Source: Sapria himalayana
Lineage: Eukaryota > Streptophyta > Magnoliopsida > Malpighiales > Rafflesiaceae
Length of the DNA: 64,000 bases
Direction: 5' to 3'
Assembly (NCBI GenBank): GCA_029783825.1
Contig: JAREIK010001718.1
Span: forward strand, 3,972,898-4,036,897
The notes under the pieces were generated by a model. The model searched no databases and was not told the DNA's origin. It saw nothing but the letters and a program-made list of their open reading frames with translations. The position numbers were made by a program, and so were the translations under genes. Shown one piece after another: positions 10,216 to 21,689 of the stretch (position 1 is its first letter; each line of letters opens with the position of its first letter).

Positions 10216-11665
10216 TTTTTTCATGGTAGTGCTAGATGACTGAAAATTTTGAGGATTTAATTTCTCTAGGTATGCAAAAATGTTCTTTATTCAGAAAAAA
10301 ATTGAGATTCTGGAGAAGCTCAATGAGTTAAATGTGCAAGTGGAGAACTAATTCAATAAGAATATAAATATTCTGCAAATAGATAATATTACGAAGTATT
10401 TTCCAATTAATCAATTCTTAGCTAAGTATGATATTGTCAGACATAATACAATCAAGATGATGCAATAACAAAACATAATGACTAAAAGGCTAAACAAAAT
10501 ATTGATAGAGAAAGTGAGGTGCATGAGAAATTGGGTTGGTTTAGAACCAAAGTTTTGGGCTGAGATAATTGTCATGGTGTTCTACTTAAAGAATCACACT
10601 TATATGTTAACAATGAAATATCAAATACTTTTCTATGTGCTGTATGGAAGGAAGCTGAGTGTAACTTACTTTTGAGTCTTTGGGAATGATGCATACACCC
10701 ATGTGTCAAAGGAAAAGAGTAAGCTAAACTGGAAATCAGTCAAGTGTAAGTTGGTTGGCTAATAGGAAAATATCAAATACTAAAGTTTTGAAACCCAAAA
10801 ATAAGAATAGTCCTCTATGGCTGAGTTGTCGTGTTTAGGGAATACAAGAATAAATAAGTCCTAACAAATCATGATGTGGATGATCTTAATAAATAAATCT
10901 CAACAAATGAGTTGAGACATCTTTTTTTTTTACATCACAAAATATGTTGACTCCATTTTATTGGTGATAAATTCTATTAATAAATAGGTAGAGTATATAG
11001 AGTTTGAAAAATTAATTGAGGATGATATAGTCAAGACAGTACTCACCTATGAAGTATGGTGATAGTGCATATCATGCTCTTCATGACACGAGAGGTGAGA
11101 GTGAAACATTATGATGGACACGAGTCTCTAGAGAGTCATATAAATGATATTATGTCATGAAAGAATAGTTCTAGTTGTTGGAGAAGAATAATACTTAGAG
11201 CTTGGTAAAGTTGTTTTCAAATTGAAAGTCAATAAGATGCAAGTAGGTATTTAAACAAAAGATAATGACTAGTGGAAGGATTGAAAAGTACAAAATAATA
11301 CTAGTTATAAAAGGGTATTCTCAAGATTAATGTATTGATTATGATGAGTTCTTTTTACTAGTAGTAAATATGTCTTCTATTCAGGTGGTTGGTTGTTGTA
11401 GTAAGATATTATTTGGAAGTTGAGCAATTAATTGTGAAGATAGCCTTTTTTCATGAAAACTTGGAGAAAGAAATATATATGGTGCAATCATTTGGGTTCA
11501 AGGTGAAAAGGTAAGGATAATTGAGTGTACAAGTTAGAAAAGTTATTGCATGGGCTGAAGTATGCCCCGAGGATGTAATTTTGAATAATATAATTCATGT
11601 CTTGTAGCTATTGTTCAATAGATATGCGGTAGACACTATGTACATAAAATGTTAGGTAAAAGTTA
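10216..11665 (+). pseudogene. Ty1-copia integrase and reverse transcriptase remnant (left half)
   Basis: The C-terminal half of a copia integrase is clear: 'EILEKLNELNVQVEN', 'YDIVRHNTIK', then the open stretch at 10478-10675 with 'RLNKILIEKVRCM' and 'GLEPKFWAE'. It corresponds to the canonical 'RMNRTLLERARCM..GLPKSFWAE'. 'VFGNDAYTHV' follows, like 'VFGCPAYAHV'. From about 11290 a reverse transcriptase starts, with 'VKGYSQ..IDYDEFF', 'VKIAFFHENLEKEIYMVQ' and a 'LHGLKYAPR' segment. The element resumes after the hAT inserted at 11674. gag and the 5' LTR are not seen. Confidence 0.8.
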
Positions 11666-12159
11666 TATTATTTTAGAGGTGTCAAGTGGGCCAGGTAGCT
11701 AAGGCCCAGCACGAGGCACCACCTGATGGAGTCGTGCCTAGCCCAGCACAGCATGATCTAGAATTGTGCCTGGGCCTGTGCCAAGTTGGCTAGAGGCACA
11801 GTTCATGTCATGTCGTGCTGAGCTTTTCTAGGGCTCATGCTTGGCTAGGCACGACATACATGCCTGCTTGAAGGTACGGTTCAACGGCATGATCCAAACC
11901 TTGCCTTGGATCTTGGGCTGGGTTTGGGTGTTGCCTGAATCCATCTATCCGAGGTCGAGTCCCATCATTCTCGTGAGTCGTTGTGCTCAGCCAAACCTTC
12001 AGCCCAGAAGCTGAAGCTTCTGGAACTATTGAGTCGGACAGACCTAATGGTCAAAAAAAAAGATCAAAAATTGCTCTTTTTTAGTTGTTGGATTCATCCC
12101 CAATGGCTAGGGGCAAAAATCTGATGGCTGTCGGGTTTCTGCCTAAACAAAAATAAAAA

Positions 12160-12280
12160 AAATGATTTTTTTATTATTTTTTTATTATTTTTTTATTATT
12201 TTTTTATTATTTTTTTATTATTTTTTTATTATTTTTTATTATTTTTTATTATTTTTTTATTATTTCTTATTATTTTTTTA
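12160..12280. repeat. ATTATTTTTTT short tandem tract
   Basis: About ten copies of an 11-base A/T unit lie in the left non-coding part of the 11.7-kb hAT. The open frame through it (12162-12437) is low complexity and not a gene. Confidence 0.85.
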
Positions 12281-12577
12281 TATCTATAAATATACTTCTT
12301 TTATCCTAATATATATCTTATTTCTATTGATATTCTTATTTTTTTTTCTTTCTCGTATCATCTCTCCTTTCAGGACTCAGGTGGGGACAATGGTGCAGAC
12401 ATCGAATATCAGACATCACACATCGTTAAGCAAATAGAATTTTATACTTTACTTATATTATTTTTAAATTTTGTTTAGTTTTTTTAATTTTATTTTAAAT
12501 AATAGTTTAATATAAAATAATATTTAATTTATAAAATATAATTTAGAATATAATTAATAAATTAATAAAAATTAAAA

Positions 12578-14362
12578 ATGACAAATAGTAATTTTAATGA
12601 TGATAATGAAATTAACATTAATATAAATATAAAAAATTTTAATATAGATAATGATAACTCTACGAAAAGATTTGAGATCACCAAAACATTATTTTTTCCC
12701 TTTAATATTATACCAAATAAAAATATTAGGGGTGTAGATGAAGAATCAGTATAATACAAATATTATAAAAAAATATTAATTTGTAGGAGTTCATGTGGGA
12801 TTGGGCACCTTAAGAGACTTGTCGAACAATGCACCAAAAAACATGGATCATCATAAGAGACTTTTTAAAAATATTATAAGTTAGAAAAAGAAATAATAAT
12901 TAATGAATTTAAGAAATATAGTGACGTGTTGTTCTCTACGTTTGATATCTGGACTAGCCATGATGATGTATTTTATGCATACCTCATCGTCTACTATGTA
13001 GATTCTAAATAGACACTAAATAAAAAAAATTTTAGAATTTTTAGAGATTCTTCATCCTAATGATAATCTGATTATTTATGAGTGCATGATGAGAATATTT
13101 AGATAATATAATATTTAAAATAAAATATATAGTATTATATTCGATAATGTATCTAACAATAGAATAACTATTAACATGTTTGTTATGACCATTAAAGGCG
13201 GGTTATTAGGAGAGATTTTTTCATGTTAGATGCATGTGTCATGTAATTAACCTCATAGTACAAGTAAGGATGAAAATTATTTCTTCTCCTTTAAAAAATA
13301 TTCATAACTCACTAAAATTTCATTGTGTCTCACAGAAAATAGGAATTTAGTAGTCTCTGTTTATCTGTGGGTCTAAAGAAGAAATTTTAATCAGATGTGA
13401 GATATTATTAGAATTATATATACTTTATATTAGAGTCGTGTATTGGATATGAACATGTAATATACGACTACGTCAATAGTAAGAGTGACAAACATATTAT
13501 TGATGATATTGACTAAGCTACAATCATTTTATTTATAAAATTCTTGAAGATTTTTGACACGACAAATATGTATTCTTTAGTTTATATTTGCATGACTTAT
13601 ATTGTACTCAGATACATATGTAACATTAGTAGCATATTTAGAAAGTTTAGAGATAATATGAAATTTTTTGACATGACTCTTGAGATAAAAATCGAATACT
13701 TAAAATACTGGTCTACTATTTCATTTCTTTATTATCTAGTTGCCTACATGAATCCTAGGGTTAAGATAGAAGGGGTGGAAAATATTTTAACATAAATATC
13801 CTCGTGCATTAATAAGGAACACCAACCTAAAACATTCATTTACGAGAAATTAACTGAACTATTTACATACTACGATACTAGGTATGGTAGTAATAGTAGT
13901 CAGGTTTTAAGTACGAACATGGATATCATATTCAAAGATAATGACTTCTCAATTTAATTAGTGAGGGGGAACAACATGGTAGACCATCAAATAGTAGCAA
14001 ATTATCTCAATACTTCGATATCGATTATTATTCAATTTTATCACATATCAATTATACGCACCTTAATATTTTACAGTAGTGAAAATCTTATGAGTCCACC
14101 TATCTTGTGCTGTCTAAGATGATATAATATCTATTAATTTCTCATTTGTCGAGCATAGTATCGAAGTCTATTTTTTGTTACAGTGAATGTGATTTCAGAT
14201 AAAAAATCGAGATTGCAGTCAGATATTTTTGAGATATTAGCATACATGAATAATTGAGAAAATATGAAATTGGTCATCTAGGATCATGCTACAACTATAG
14301 TAAGAGCAGAGAAGTTGATGACTAATGATGATTCGTGAGATATTGATGACGACTTATATTGA
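12578..14362 (+). pseudogene. hAT transposase relic
   Basis: The start 'MTNSNF' at 12578 parallels 'MTNSPNTNLNF' of the 5398-9111 element. Matching pieces follow in order: a broken BED finger ('GHLKR'-like, near 12800), 'TFDIWTSHDD', 'ILHPND', 'TINMFV', 'HVRCMCHVINLIVQ', then 'YEHVIYDYVNSK'. The open frame at 13544-13795 ('DTTNMYS..YWSTISFLYYL.AYMNPR') and the decayed dimerisation region near 14090-14260 complete it. Relative to the other copy, about 80 codons between 'KHG' and 'KIYKLEK' are missing near 12860. Many stops are present. Its value is in pinpointing the single-base loss in the other copy. Confidence 0.85.
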
Positions 14363-14918
14363 GCCTACTGCTTATGGTCACCCGCTAGTGATACTATCAT
14401 ATACTTATGGGATTGATCATTTTTGTATTGTCTATTAATTTTTTTCTTATGTGCTTGGTAATTACATTGTTATTTTATTTTTTATTTATTCAGGTATTTA
14501 TAGGATTGATGTTGATCTTTGATCTATTAATTTTTATCTTTTGAGCTTGCTTTGTTATTTTATAATTAATATTTATATTACGTTATGAAAATGAAATGAT
14601 TAAAATTTATAATATTTATATTATGTTATTTTTTTGAGTTATGAGTTATAATTTGTGATTATAATTTTATTTTTTTATTGTATTTAATTAATTAATTTTG
14701 TATTAAAATTTAAAATATTTAGAAGTTAGGGATCACCCGATTCCAAATGGGCCAAAACAACACTTTCTGGCACGTCCCGGCAATACCCAACACGAAACTC
14801 ACAAGGCCTGGCACAAATCAGCCCGAATCTGGCAAACTCGGGCTATTCAAGATGTGTTGGGCTTGTTATTTTGGATTCATGTCATTTCTAACATGACACG
14901 ACTTGTTTGACACTTCTG

Positions 14919-15899
14919 TGTTATTTTGATCTTGTATGTGGATGATATCTTATTAGTTAAAAAAAAGCAAGATGATTAGTAAAGAGTTGTTTGTAGAGAA
15001 GTTTGATATGTTAGATCTTGGGGTAGCAGACTAGATACTAGGCATGTAAATTTGGAGAGATTATGAAATAAGATGTTGTGTCTTGGGTAGCATAAGTATA
15101 TGAACTAAATATTTTGGAAGTACAACTTGTTCGAATATAAGCAAGTGGAAACTCCTATGACAATTGGGCCGAACAGTATCCTACTCAGCAAAAGAAAGAG
15201 GAGATGACTCTTATTTTATATATTAGCATTGTCAGGAATGATGTAAATCATTATATGTGCTAGATCTAATAATTTGCATTTTGTGAGAGTACTAAGCATA
15301 TATAATTTTAACTCAAGAAAGGAACATTAGAATACCATCAAAAGGGTGCTAATGTATCTATGTGAAACCCTTGATTTTGTGGTGCAATTTGTTGGTAACA
15401 GTAATGATCAGAAAATTTTTGAAGTCATTAGAGTTGTGGATGCTAATTGGGGTGGAGATGTTGGCATCAGAAGATTCACATGTGAGTATGTGTTCCACCT
15501 TTATGTTGAATCTATGGGTTAGATATTCAAAAGAGATGTTGTAATTATCCTCTCATCCACTAAAGTAGAATATATGATTCTTATTCATTAAAGTAATGAA
15601 GCAACCTGAATAAGAATACTATGTGCAAAGTTTGATTTCAAAAAAATGAATTGGAGCTTAGTTGTGACAGTCAGAGTGTTAGCCATTTTGTAAGGAATTT
15701 GGAGTTTAATGCTTGAACAAAGTACATTGATATTTAGTACTGCTTAATTAGACAATAAGTTGATCATGGATTGATTAGGATGGAGAAAGTCGACATGATG
15801 TTGAACTGTGCTGATTACTTGAGAAAGATAATACAAAAATATTTTAGTGGTGCAGAGTTGAGATTGAGATGAAATATATATATATTTCAAGTGGGAGAA
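14919..15899 (+). pseudogene. Ty1-copia RT end and RNase H remnant (right half)
   Basis: This continues the element left at 11665. Near 14935 'LILYVDDILLV' gives the copia catalytic YVDD. A decayed 'TRPDI..AVG..SRY' region follows. RNase H traces are present: an open frame at 15362-15544, then a decayed 'KSIVALSTTEAEY' equivalent. The remnant ends with a polypurine tract 'aagtgggaga' at 15889-15898, the normal signal just before a copia 3' LTR. Multiple stops make it non-functional. Confidence 0.75.
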
Positions 15900-16598
15900 T
15901 ATTAGGATTGACTAAAACTTTTGAAGTTGCAACATGTGTTCGGTGATGTGACTTGAATTATGAAGATGTTACTTGAAAGGAGTCACAATCTTTTTTTGTG
16001 CTTGTGACTAGAAAATATTGTGTTCGGTCTCTCAACCTAAATTTTGAAGTCACAACCTAAACGATGTTGTGATCTCAATTATGAAGTTATGACTTGAATA
16101 AAGTCAAAACTATGTGTTCAATATCGTAACATAAATTACGAAGTTGTGACCCTAATGAAGACACGATTTGAAAAAATGTTAAGACTTGAATGATGTTGCA
16201 TCTATCTTATGTATTGCCGGAAAGACTTAAAGATTTAAGTCACGATTATGTTCTTAGGTATTGTGACATAAATGAAGTAGCAATATGAGAACATAATATC
16301 ATGACTTATGTTTTTATTTTAAAAGTATTTTTTATTTTACTATTTAAGCATTTGTAAATGTAATAGTATGATGAATATATCTCTAAGTGATTAAAAATTT
16401 TAGTAAATATTTTCCTGTTATGAATTGTCATATTCTTTTTTTCTCTCTCCATTATCTTTTAATGTGTTGTGTTTCATCTGTGAAGAATGAGGATTCTCTT
16501 CCCTCTTCCCAAGACCTTAAAATACCATTTCTCATATTATTGAGAAAACTTATATTTGGTATCAATCCTTTATCATTATGTATCAAGGGGACCTAACA
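15900..16598 (+). mobile_element. Ty1-copia LTR (about 700 bp)
   Basis: The LTR begins after the polypurine tract ('tattagga', presumably from TGTTAGGA) and ends near 'ctaaca' at 16598, just before a primer-binding site. Its left half (15920-16270) is built of diverged repeats around 'gaagttgtgacttgaat', roughly every 40-60 bases. A second LTR of the pair was not located. Confidence 0.65.
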
Positions 16599-16600
16599 TT

Positions 16601-16612
16601 TGGTATTAGAGA
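16601..16612 (+). other. Retrotransposon primer-binding site (tRNA-Met type)
   Basis: TGGTATTAGAGA differs from the common initiator-Met primer site TGGTATCAGAGC at two positions and stands two bases after the LTR end. It implies that more internal retrotransposon sequence originally followed the LTR, so the LTR has internal DNA on both sides. Confidence 0.5.
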
Positions 16613-19600
16613 GAGATTAATCCCCAATAGGTATTCTCTATGTTGTATGATTTTTAATTTTTTTTATCTCTTATAATCAGATTATTATTTACGTAAATAA
16701 TCAGCAAAATCATCATTTTTTTATGACTCTTTTAAAAAAATAAACAAAAATCAATAATATATATGTGTAACCCAAACAAGGTAATTGGATATGTAAATCT
16801 AACAAATCAATCTCTCTGTAATTGATTTATGTCATCATATTTGATTGTGTTGCTTGAAATTCAGGTAGCTACTCTATATACATTCTTCTCAATATTATGG
16901 TAAAGAAATATATTTTTTAGGATCTAGTTGGTGTATCTATTAACTGTGAGATATTGAAAGGAAATAAAGAATTTGTATTGAGATTATCTTAATAATTAGT
17001 GAATAAGTTTCCTGAATATCCACAATAATTATTTGAGTTGATCTCTCAATATAAGTTTTATCTTATAGTCATCTATCTTTCATCTAAATATGTCACCTTA
17101 GTGAATACTTTTCTACAACCAACAATATGCATGTATCTTGGATATTCTAATACATAAGTTTCATCTATCGTGGTACAAGTTCTCAAATCATATTAGAGTT
17201 GAGAGCATGTATCTTTTTCATTATGATCTAATGTCATATTGGATGATATGGTATCTCAAAATAATACTTGGATATTCTAATACCATTAATAGAAGTAATA
17301 AAAAAAATAAAAGAAAGAATAAGATGAGAGTAATAACTTATGAATTTGGATTTTTAATACACCACTTTTCTTTTTTTCGGAGAGTGATCAGAAGATAAGA
17401 TCAGAGTGACTAGTTGTAAGGTTATCTCGCTCCTCAATATGCTCGTTTCTAATATGAGTACGTTGAGTATGTCTCTCTCTCTTAGTATAGATTTTATGTA
17501 ATGGGTGATTAAATATTTTAGTTAGAGACTCAATTAAGCTTATACTATGGAAGACTCGTGGACCACAATGTCCTTTGGGCTTTAAGGAAATCTCTCTTCT
17601 TGTGAAATTTTATTCTTTCCAAAATCAATATAATTTAAATTTATTGGTAGATATGATGATTTCATTAGAGTATCATCATACCGAGTACTAAAATATTAAA
17701 ATATAATCGATGAGTGATTCTCTCTGCTAATTAGTAATCTAGGTGGAACTACAAGTAATATAGAATCAGTAATGAATTCATGTGTAATATTTAGACTTGT
17801 ACTATTCTCATACTTATTAAAAAATGAGTCTTATTCAAAAAAGATAATGATTGCACATTAAAATTCTTCTAATATTTGGTGAAAAAAAATTATATGTTTT
17901 TTAGTGCTTGAATACCCAAAATAATACAAATCTTAAAGCCCTAGTTATCATTTTGTTCTATCTTAAAAAGTGATTAAGAATAAAACAAGTAATTTAAAAA
18001 TTTTAGGAGGCTAGTTAAATTGTCTCTTTTAGAGATATAGAATCTAAAAGGATATACACTAAGAAAAGATAAAAAAGTGTTTCTGATTGATGATGTGGAT
18101 TGTGCCTAAAATTGCATCTTTCTAAAAATGTGTAAGAAGGTTCTTTCTAAATAAAAGTATCCGAATTATTTTAATCATATATATATATATATATATTCTT
18201 CATTTCATCAATCTCATTCTGATAAAGTATATTAGCATAGGAAGTCTAGTGTATAATCTTGTGATCCATATAGAAAGTATTAAATCGGTATGAAATATAT
18301 TTTAATACATTATTATTTCTTAATTTTTTAATATTTTTATTAAATTAATTTTTTATTAATTTATAAAAAATCTAAAAAATAGAAAAAATACGTGATATAT
18401 CATGAATATGATATATTTATGTATATCTCGAGCAGTAATTATTAAAAGTAATCAGACACAAATATTTCTTCACTCGTATTTTTACAAGGTCATGATATGT
18501 TTGAATTTATTAGATGGATAAGATCTAAAGTTCTAGTATATTATCCTAACTAACATATCTCATACTTTTGAGTTAAAATATCTTTAAAATTATAATAAAG
18601 TTTTCTCAACTTAGTTAATATTAGGTGACTAAGTTAAGAGTGCACAAATAAATAGTTTAAAATACTTAGATATTTATAAGAAAGTTTTATTATCGAAGAG
18701 GGAATGTATAGTTTATCCTGCTCAATCATAAATTGAGTCTTCCTTATAGTCTCTCGATCTTACAAATAAACATGGTTGGACATAAAAATAATATAAGAAT
18801 TGAGTTGTATGAATATATAACTCGCAGAAAATAAACTTATAGATTAATTAAGGATAAGTATATTTTGGAAAAGTAATAAAGATGAAAACTAAATTCTATA
18901 ATATCTAATAATTTTTAAATATTTATTATTAATTATAATAATATTTTTATAAAAAAAATTATGAATAATATATGATCATTAGTAATATAAATATTCGTTC
19001 ATATGTTGATAATCTAAAAGTTTAAAATGATTGTATGAGAAAAATAATTAGTAATACCTACAAAAATAAAAAAAAAATTATTTTCATCTTACAAAGAAAT
19101 TTTGTATATTTTTTTCAAGTAAATACAAGTATAATGGTGAATGAATTTTTTAAGACTAAGGATTTCTGGATGGCTATGGTTGTTAACATATCTCTTTTAA
19201 TATTGTATAAAATTCTTGATTTCTTATTTAGAAATAATATCTAACAGTTATCTTTGATGTAATACATCCTCTTTTAGTGGGTACATTGAATTGATGCTAC
19301 TTATCCATATTTCTATCGTGATAATACATTTTTATATTCAATGTACAATCTGTCCCATATTAAAAAATTAGGGTTTCTGCAATAATTATAATAAGGTTCT
19401 ACCTGATTGGACACTGCACACACATCTACTGCATGAAGAACAATACAACACATGCGTATTTTGTCATTCAGCATCCACCTTTCACAACACAACAAATGCA
19501 GCATGCACAGAACCCATGTTGCACAGTACAGCACACATCACGGATAATCTGTGGTACATCAAACACACGCAATACTAATCCCCCATGTCATACAACACAC

Positions 19601-21182
19601 AAATATGCACAACACCTGCCTCCATGTACAAAATATTCAGGATGGTGCAATATCACCGTATCCAATTGCAGTGAAGAGGTAGCTCCATTTGCGATTTCAA
19701 AATATGCACATTGGAAAGAATGAAGAGGATTTAATGGTGCAATATCACTGCATCCAACTTGCCATTACTTTTCTTTTTTGGTGGAGCTGTTTAATGTGGA
19801 AGTGGAACAGAATATCACTGTGCACTATGCATCCGGCATGCAATATCATAATATCCAGCACATAATATCACCAGGTATAGAACATTAAGACAAAAGTTGT
19901 TTATGGAATAGTAGTTGTCTTAATACCATGTTAAAAAAATTTGGGTCACAATAGAAATTAAAATATAATCACTTTCAATAATCAAAACATATATCAAATA
20001 TTTTTATGTAATGAGTAAAATTGATTGAGATAACTTATAGATTAGGTGTTTACTTCAAAAAGCATAAAATAAAATAAAATAATTATAATTATAATAATAT
20101 TCAACCAACATAATGCAATTGAATCAATACAATATAATGTAGAAGGGATATCCTTATATAATGAGTCAATTGAATTGGGTGTCACCCACATATTAGGTGG
20201 TCTCATTAATAGTGAAATAAAAAACTAAAAAAGGATAAACAATAAAATGTAAATAAGTTGAAAATTAAAATTGCAACAAGTACTATGAGAATGAGAATGA
20301 CTCGTTATAGTAATAATTGATTAATTGAAAAGAAAAGAAGATAATATTTTTTATTATGAGAATGAGGAAATTAATTCTGAGTTTGATTATATTTTAACTT
20401 GGTTTGATGTTGCTAGACCTGCTGGATGGGCGGAGGCTATGATTCATATTGAGTTAGAGTAAGCACATGCATAAGTGGGAGGAGTAACTTTTAATTTTGA
20501 GATCAAATTTTGGGTTTTTTTAATCAATGTAGATGAATATATGGTTGGTTCATTAAAGAAACAAACATATTATTCTATGAGTATGTGAGTGCTGAAAACA
20601 TGGTTGGTTTGTGTGTAATATATATATACATATATATATTGTTTTTTATTGTTATTCCGTGATGTTATATATAATTCATTTTTTCATAGTTTGGTATTAT
20701 TGATGTTTTTGAAATAATAAGTGTATATTTATTTTATTAAAATTTGGAGTAATATGTGTGTGTGTGTGTGTGTAGGTCAAATAAATGATGATTATTAAGT
20801 ATAAATATATTTGTTGGAGTTTGTTTTTTTTATTGATTTTAGTTGTGTATTCTGTTTGATAGAATTACCCAGCTCATGTGAATTATCTCAATCAATTTGA
20901 CTCTTATATAAGAGGTTTTATATGTGTTGAATGAGCATGAAGTTGTAATGAGTAGTAAGTTGATGAATTGAGTTGTTTTAAGTTGTATTGTGTTGTTAAT
21001 TTCAATTTATTTTATTTTTTTGCATCTTAATTTGTAACAATATTAAAATATTTTTTTTTAATAACTTCAAGGTGCCACAATGGCTTGGTGTCTTTTAAAA
21101 CTTTGTTTCTAGTTTCCTCAAAACTCAAGAAACCATGGTCATGATGAACTGATTTTATTTCGTGCACTTTTTCTTTTTGCAG
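16613..21182. other. Intronic sequence, mostly unrecognised
   Basis: This is AT-rich DNA with no secure coding homology. A weak minus-strand resemblance to a copia integrase/RT linker is possible between about 17800 and 18110. A GATATATC-rich block lies near 18270-18430. Simple repeats include (AT)n near 18178-18195 and (TG)n near 20756-20774. The frames at 19035-19244 and 19433-19723 show no domain. The last bases before 21183 form the MED16 polypyrimidine tract and acceptor. Confidence 0.5.
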
Positions 21183-21359
21183 GTGAAGGTCCTTTTCCTC
21201 ATCATCATGGATCTTTGTCGCCGAACATCATCTCTTGCACATCCATTGCCTGTCTCTCAGGTCGGAACCAACAACATCCAAGTGAGGCTTCATTATATTG
21301 ATGGGGATTACAATGTTTTGCCAGAAGTTGTGGAAGCTTCATTGGGCCCGCATGTACAG
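21183..21359 (+). CDS. MED16: MED16 exon (59 codons)
   Basis: The exon reads 'VKVLFLIIMDLCRRTSSLAH', then 'PLPVSQVG', 'NIQVRLHYIDGDYNVLPE' and 'VVEASLGPHVQ'. This is one of the best-conserved segments of plant MED16. The AG acceptor at 21181-21182 and GT donor at 21360-21361 are canonical, and 177 bases keep phase 0 at both ends, joining '..GYTYDE' to 'VKVLF' and '..GPHVQ' to 'NMPRPRG'. It is isolated between introns of 19.0 and 14.5 kb. No substitution suggests loss of function. Confidence 0.93.
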
Positions 21360-21473
21360 GTATTATTCAGAAACTGTTTATTTACATGAGTAAGGACTAG
21401 CCCTTCATGAATAATTGGTGTATATACGGGGTTTATGAATTTCATCAAATATGTGGACCTCTGTTTTAAATTT

Positions 21474-21670
21474 GTTGTAGTTTACAGTCATAATTTTTGT
21501 ATTTACTTTATTTTATTTATTATGTCATTATTGATGGGAGTGCTTAATATATCAGCTATCCTAATTCATCGACCCATTTTGTTTTAGCATTGCTTGTATG
21601 TTATTCTTATGAATTTTCTATACTATTTTTTGGTTATATGGCTGAATTTAACATGATATCATTGCCAATA
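21474..21670 (+). mobile_element. Truncated copia LTR, left copy
   Basis: From 'tgtagtttac' onward this block is clearly similar to 26678-26880. Shared strings include 'attattatgt.attattgatg', 'cttaatat', 'aattcat', 'agcatt..ttgtat' and 'attttttgg/agct'. At 26.7 kb the same sequence follows a copia pol end and is followed by a primer-binding site, identifying it as an LTR. Here similarity stops near 21670, so it is a truncated LTR lying about 115 bases after the MED16 exon. Confidence 0.6.
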
Positions 21671-21689
21671 TCCTTAAAAAAAAACCCTA

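Larger units (their letters stand above)
11674..14918 (+). mobile_element. Decayed full-length hAT transposon
   Basis: The left terminus 'tagaggtgtcaagtgggcc' and the diverged right terminus ending 'gtttgacacttctg' enclose 3.2 kb. Flanks show an 8-bp duplication with one mismatch (TATTATTT at 11666-11673, TGTTATTT at 14919-14926). Left subterminal DNA keeps the family's GC-rich character, but many CG pairs have become TG or CA. A transposase relic reads on the plus strand (12578-14362), the opposite orientation to the element at 5398. The host sequence is copia pol: the YVDD region resumes right after the right end. This is an older member of the same family. Confidence 0.9.
2177..21182 (+). 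other. MED16 intron of 19.0 kb
   Basis: The donor GT at 2177 and the acceptor AG at 21181-21182 (preceded by a T-rich tract, 'ttctttttgcag') join phase-0 exons whose conceptual fusion reads straight through the conserved 'GYTYDE|VKVLF' junction. The intron contains the VAL/beta-galactosidase chimera, copia remnants and two hAT elements, which account for most of its length. Confidence 0.85.

Noticed and set aside
19313..19723. Overlapping Cys/His-rich frames on both strands
   Set aside because: The sequence is CA/TG-rich, giving Cys, His and Thr by composition. No conserved spacing or domain was found.
21162..21389. Initiator ATG for an independent small gene at 21162
   Set aside because: The conserved protein begins only at the spliced exon start 21183, and the upstream codons are the polypyrimidine tract of the acceptor.
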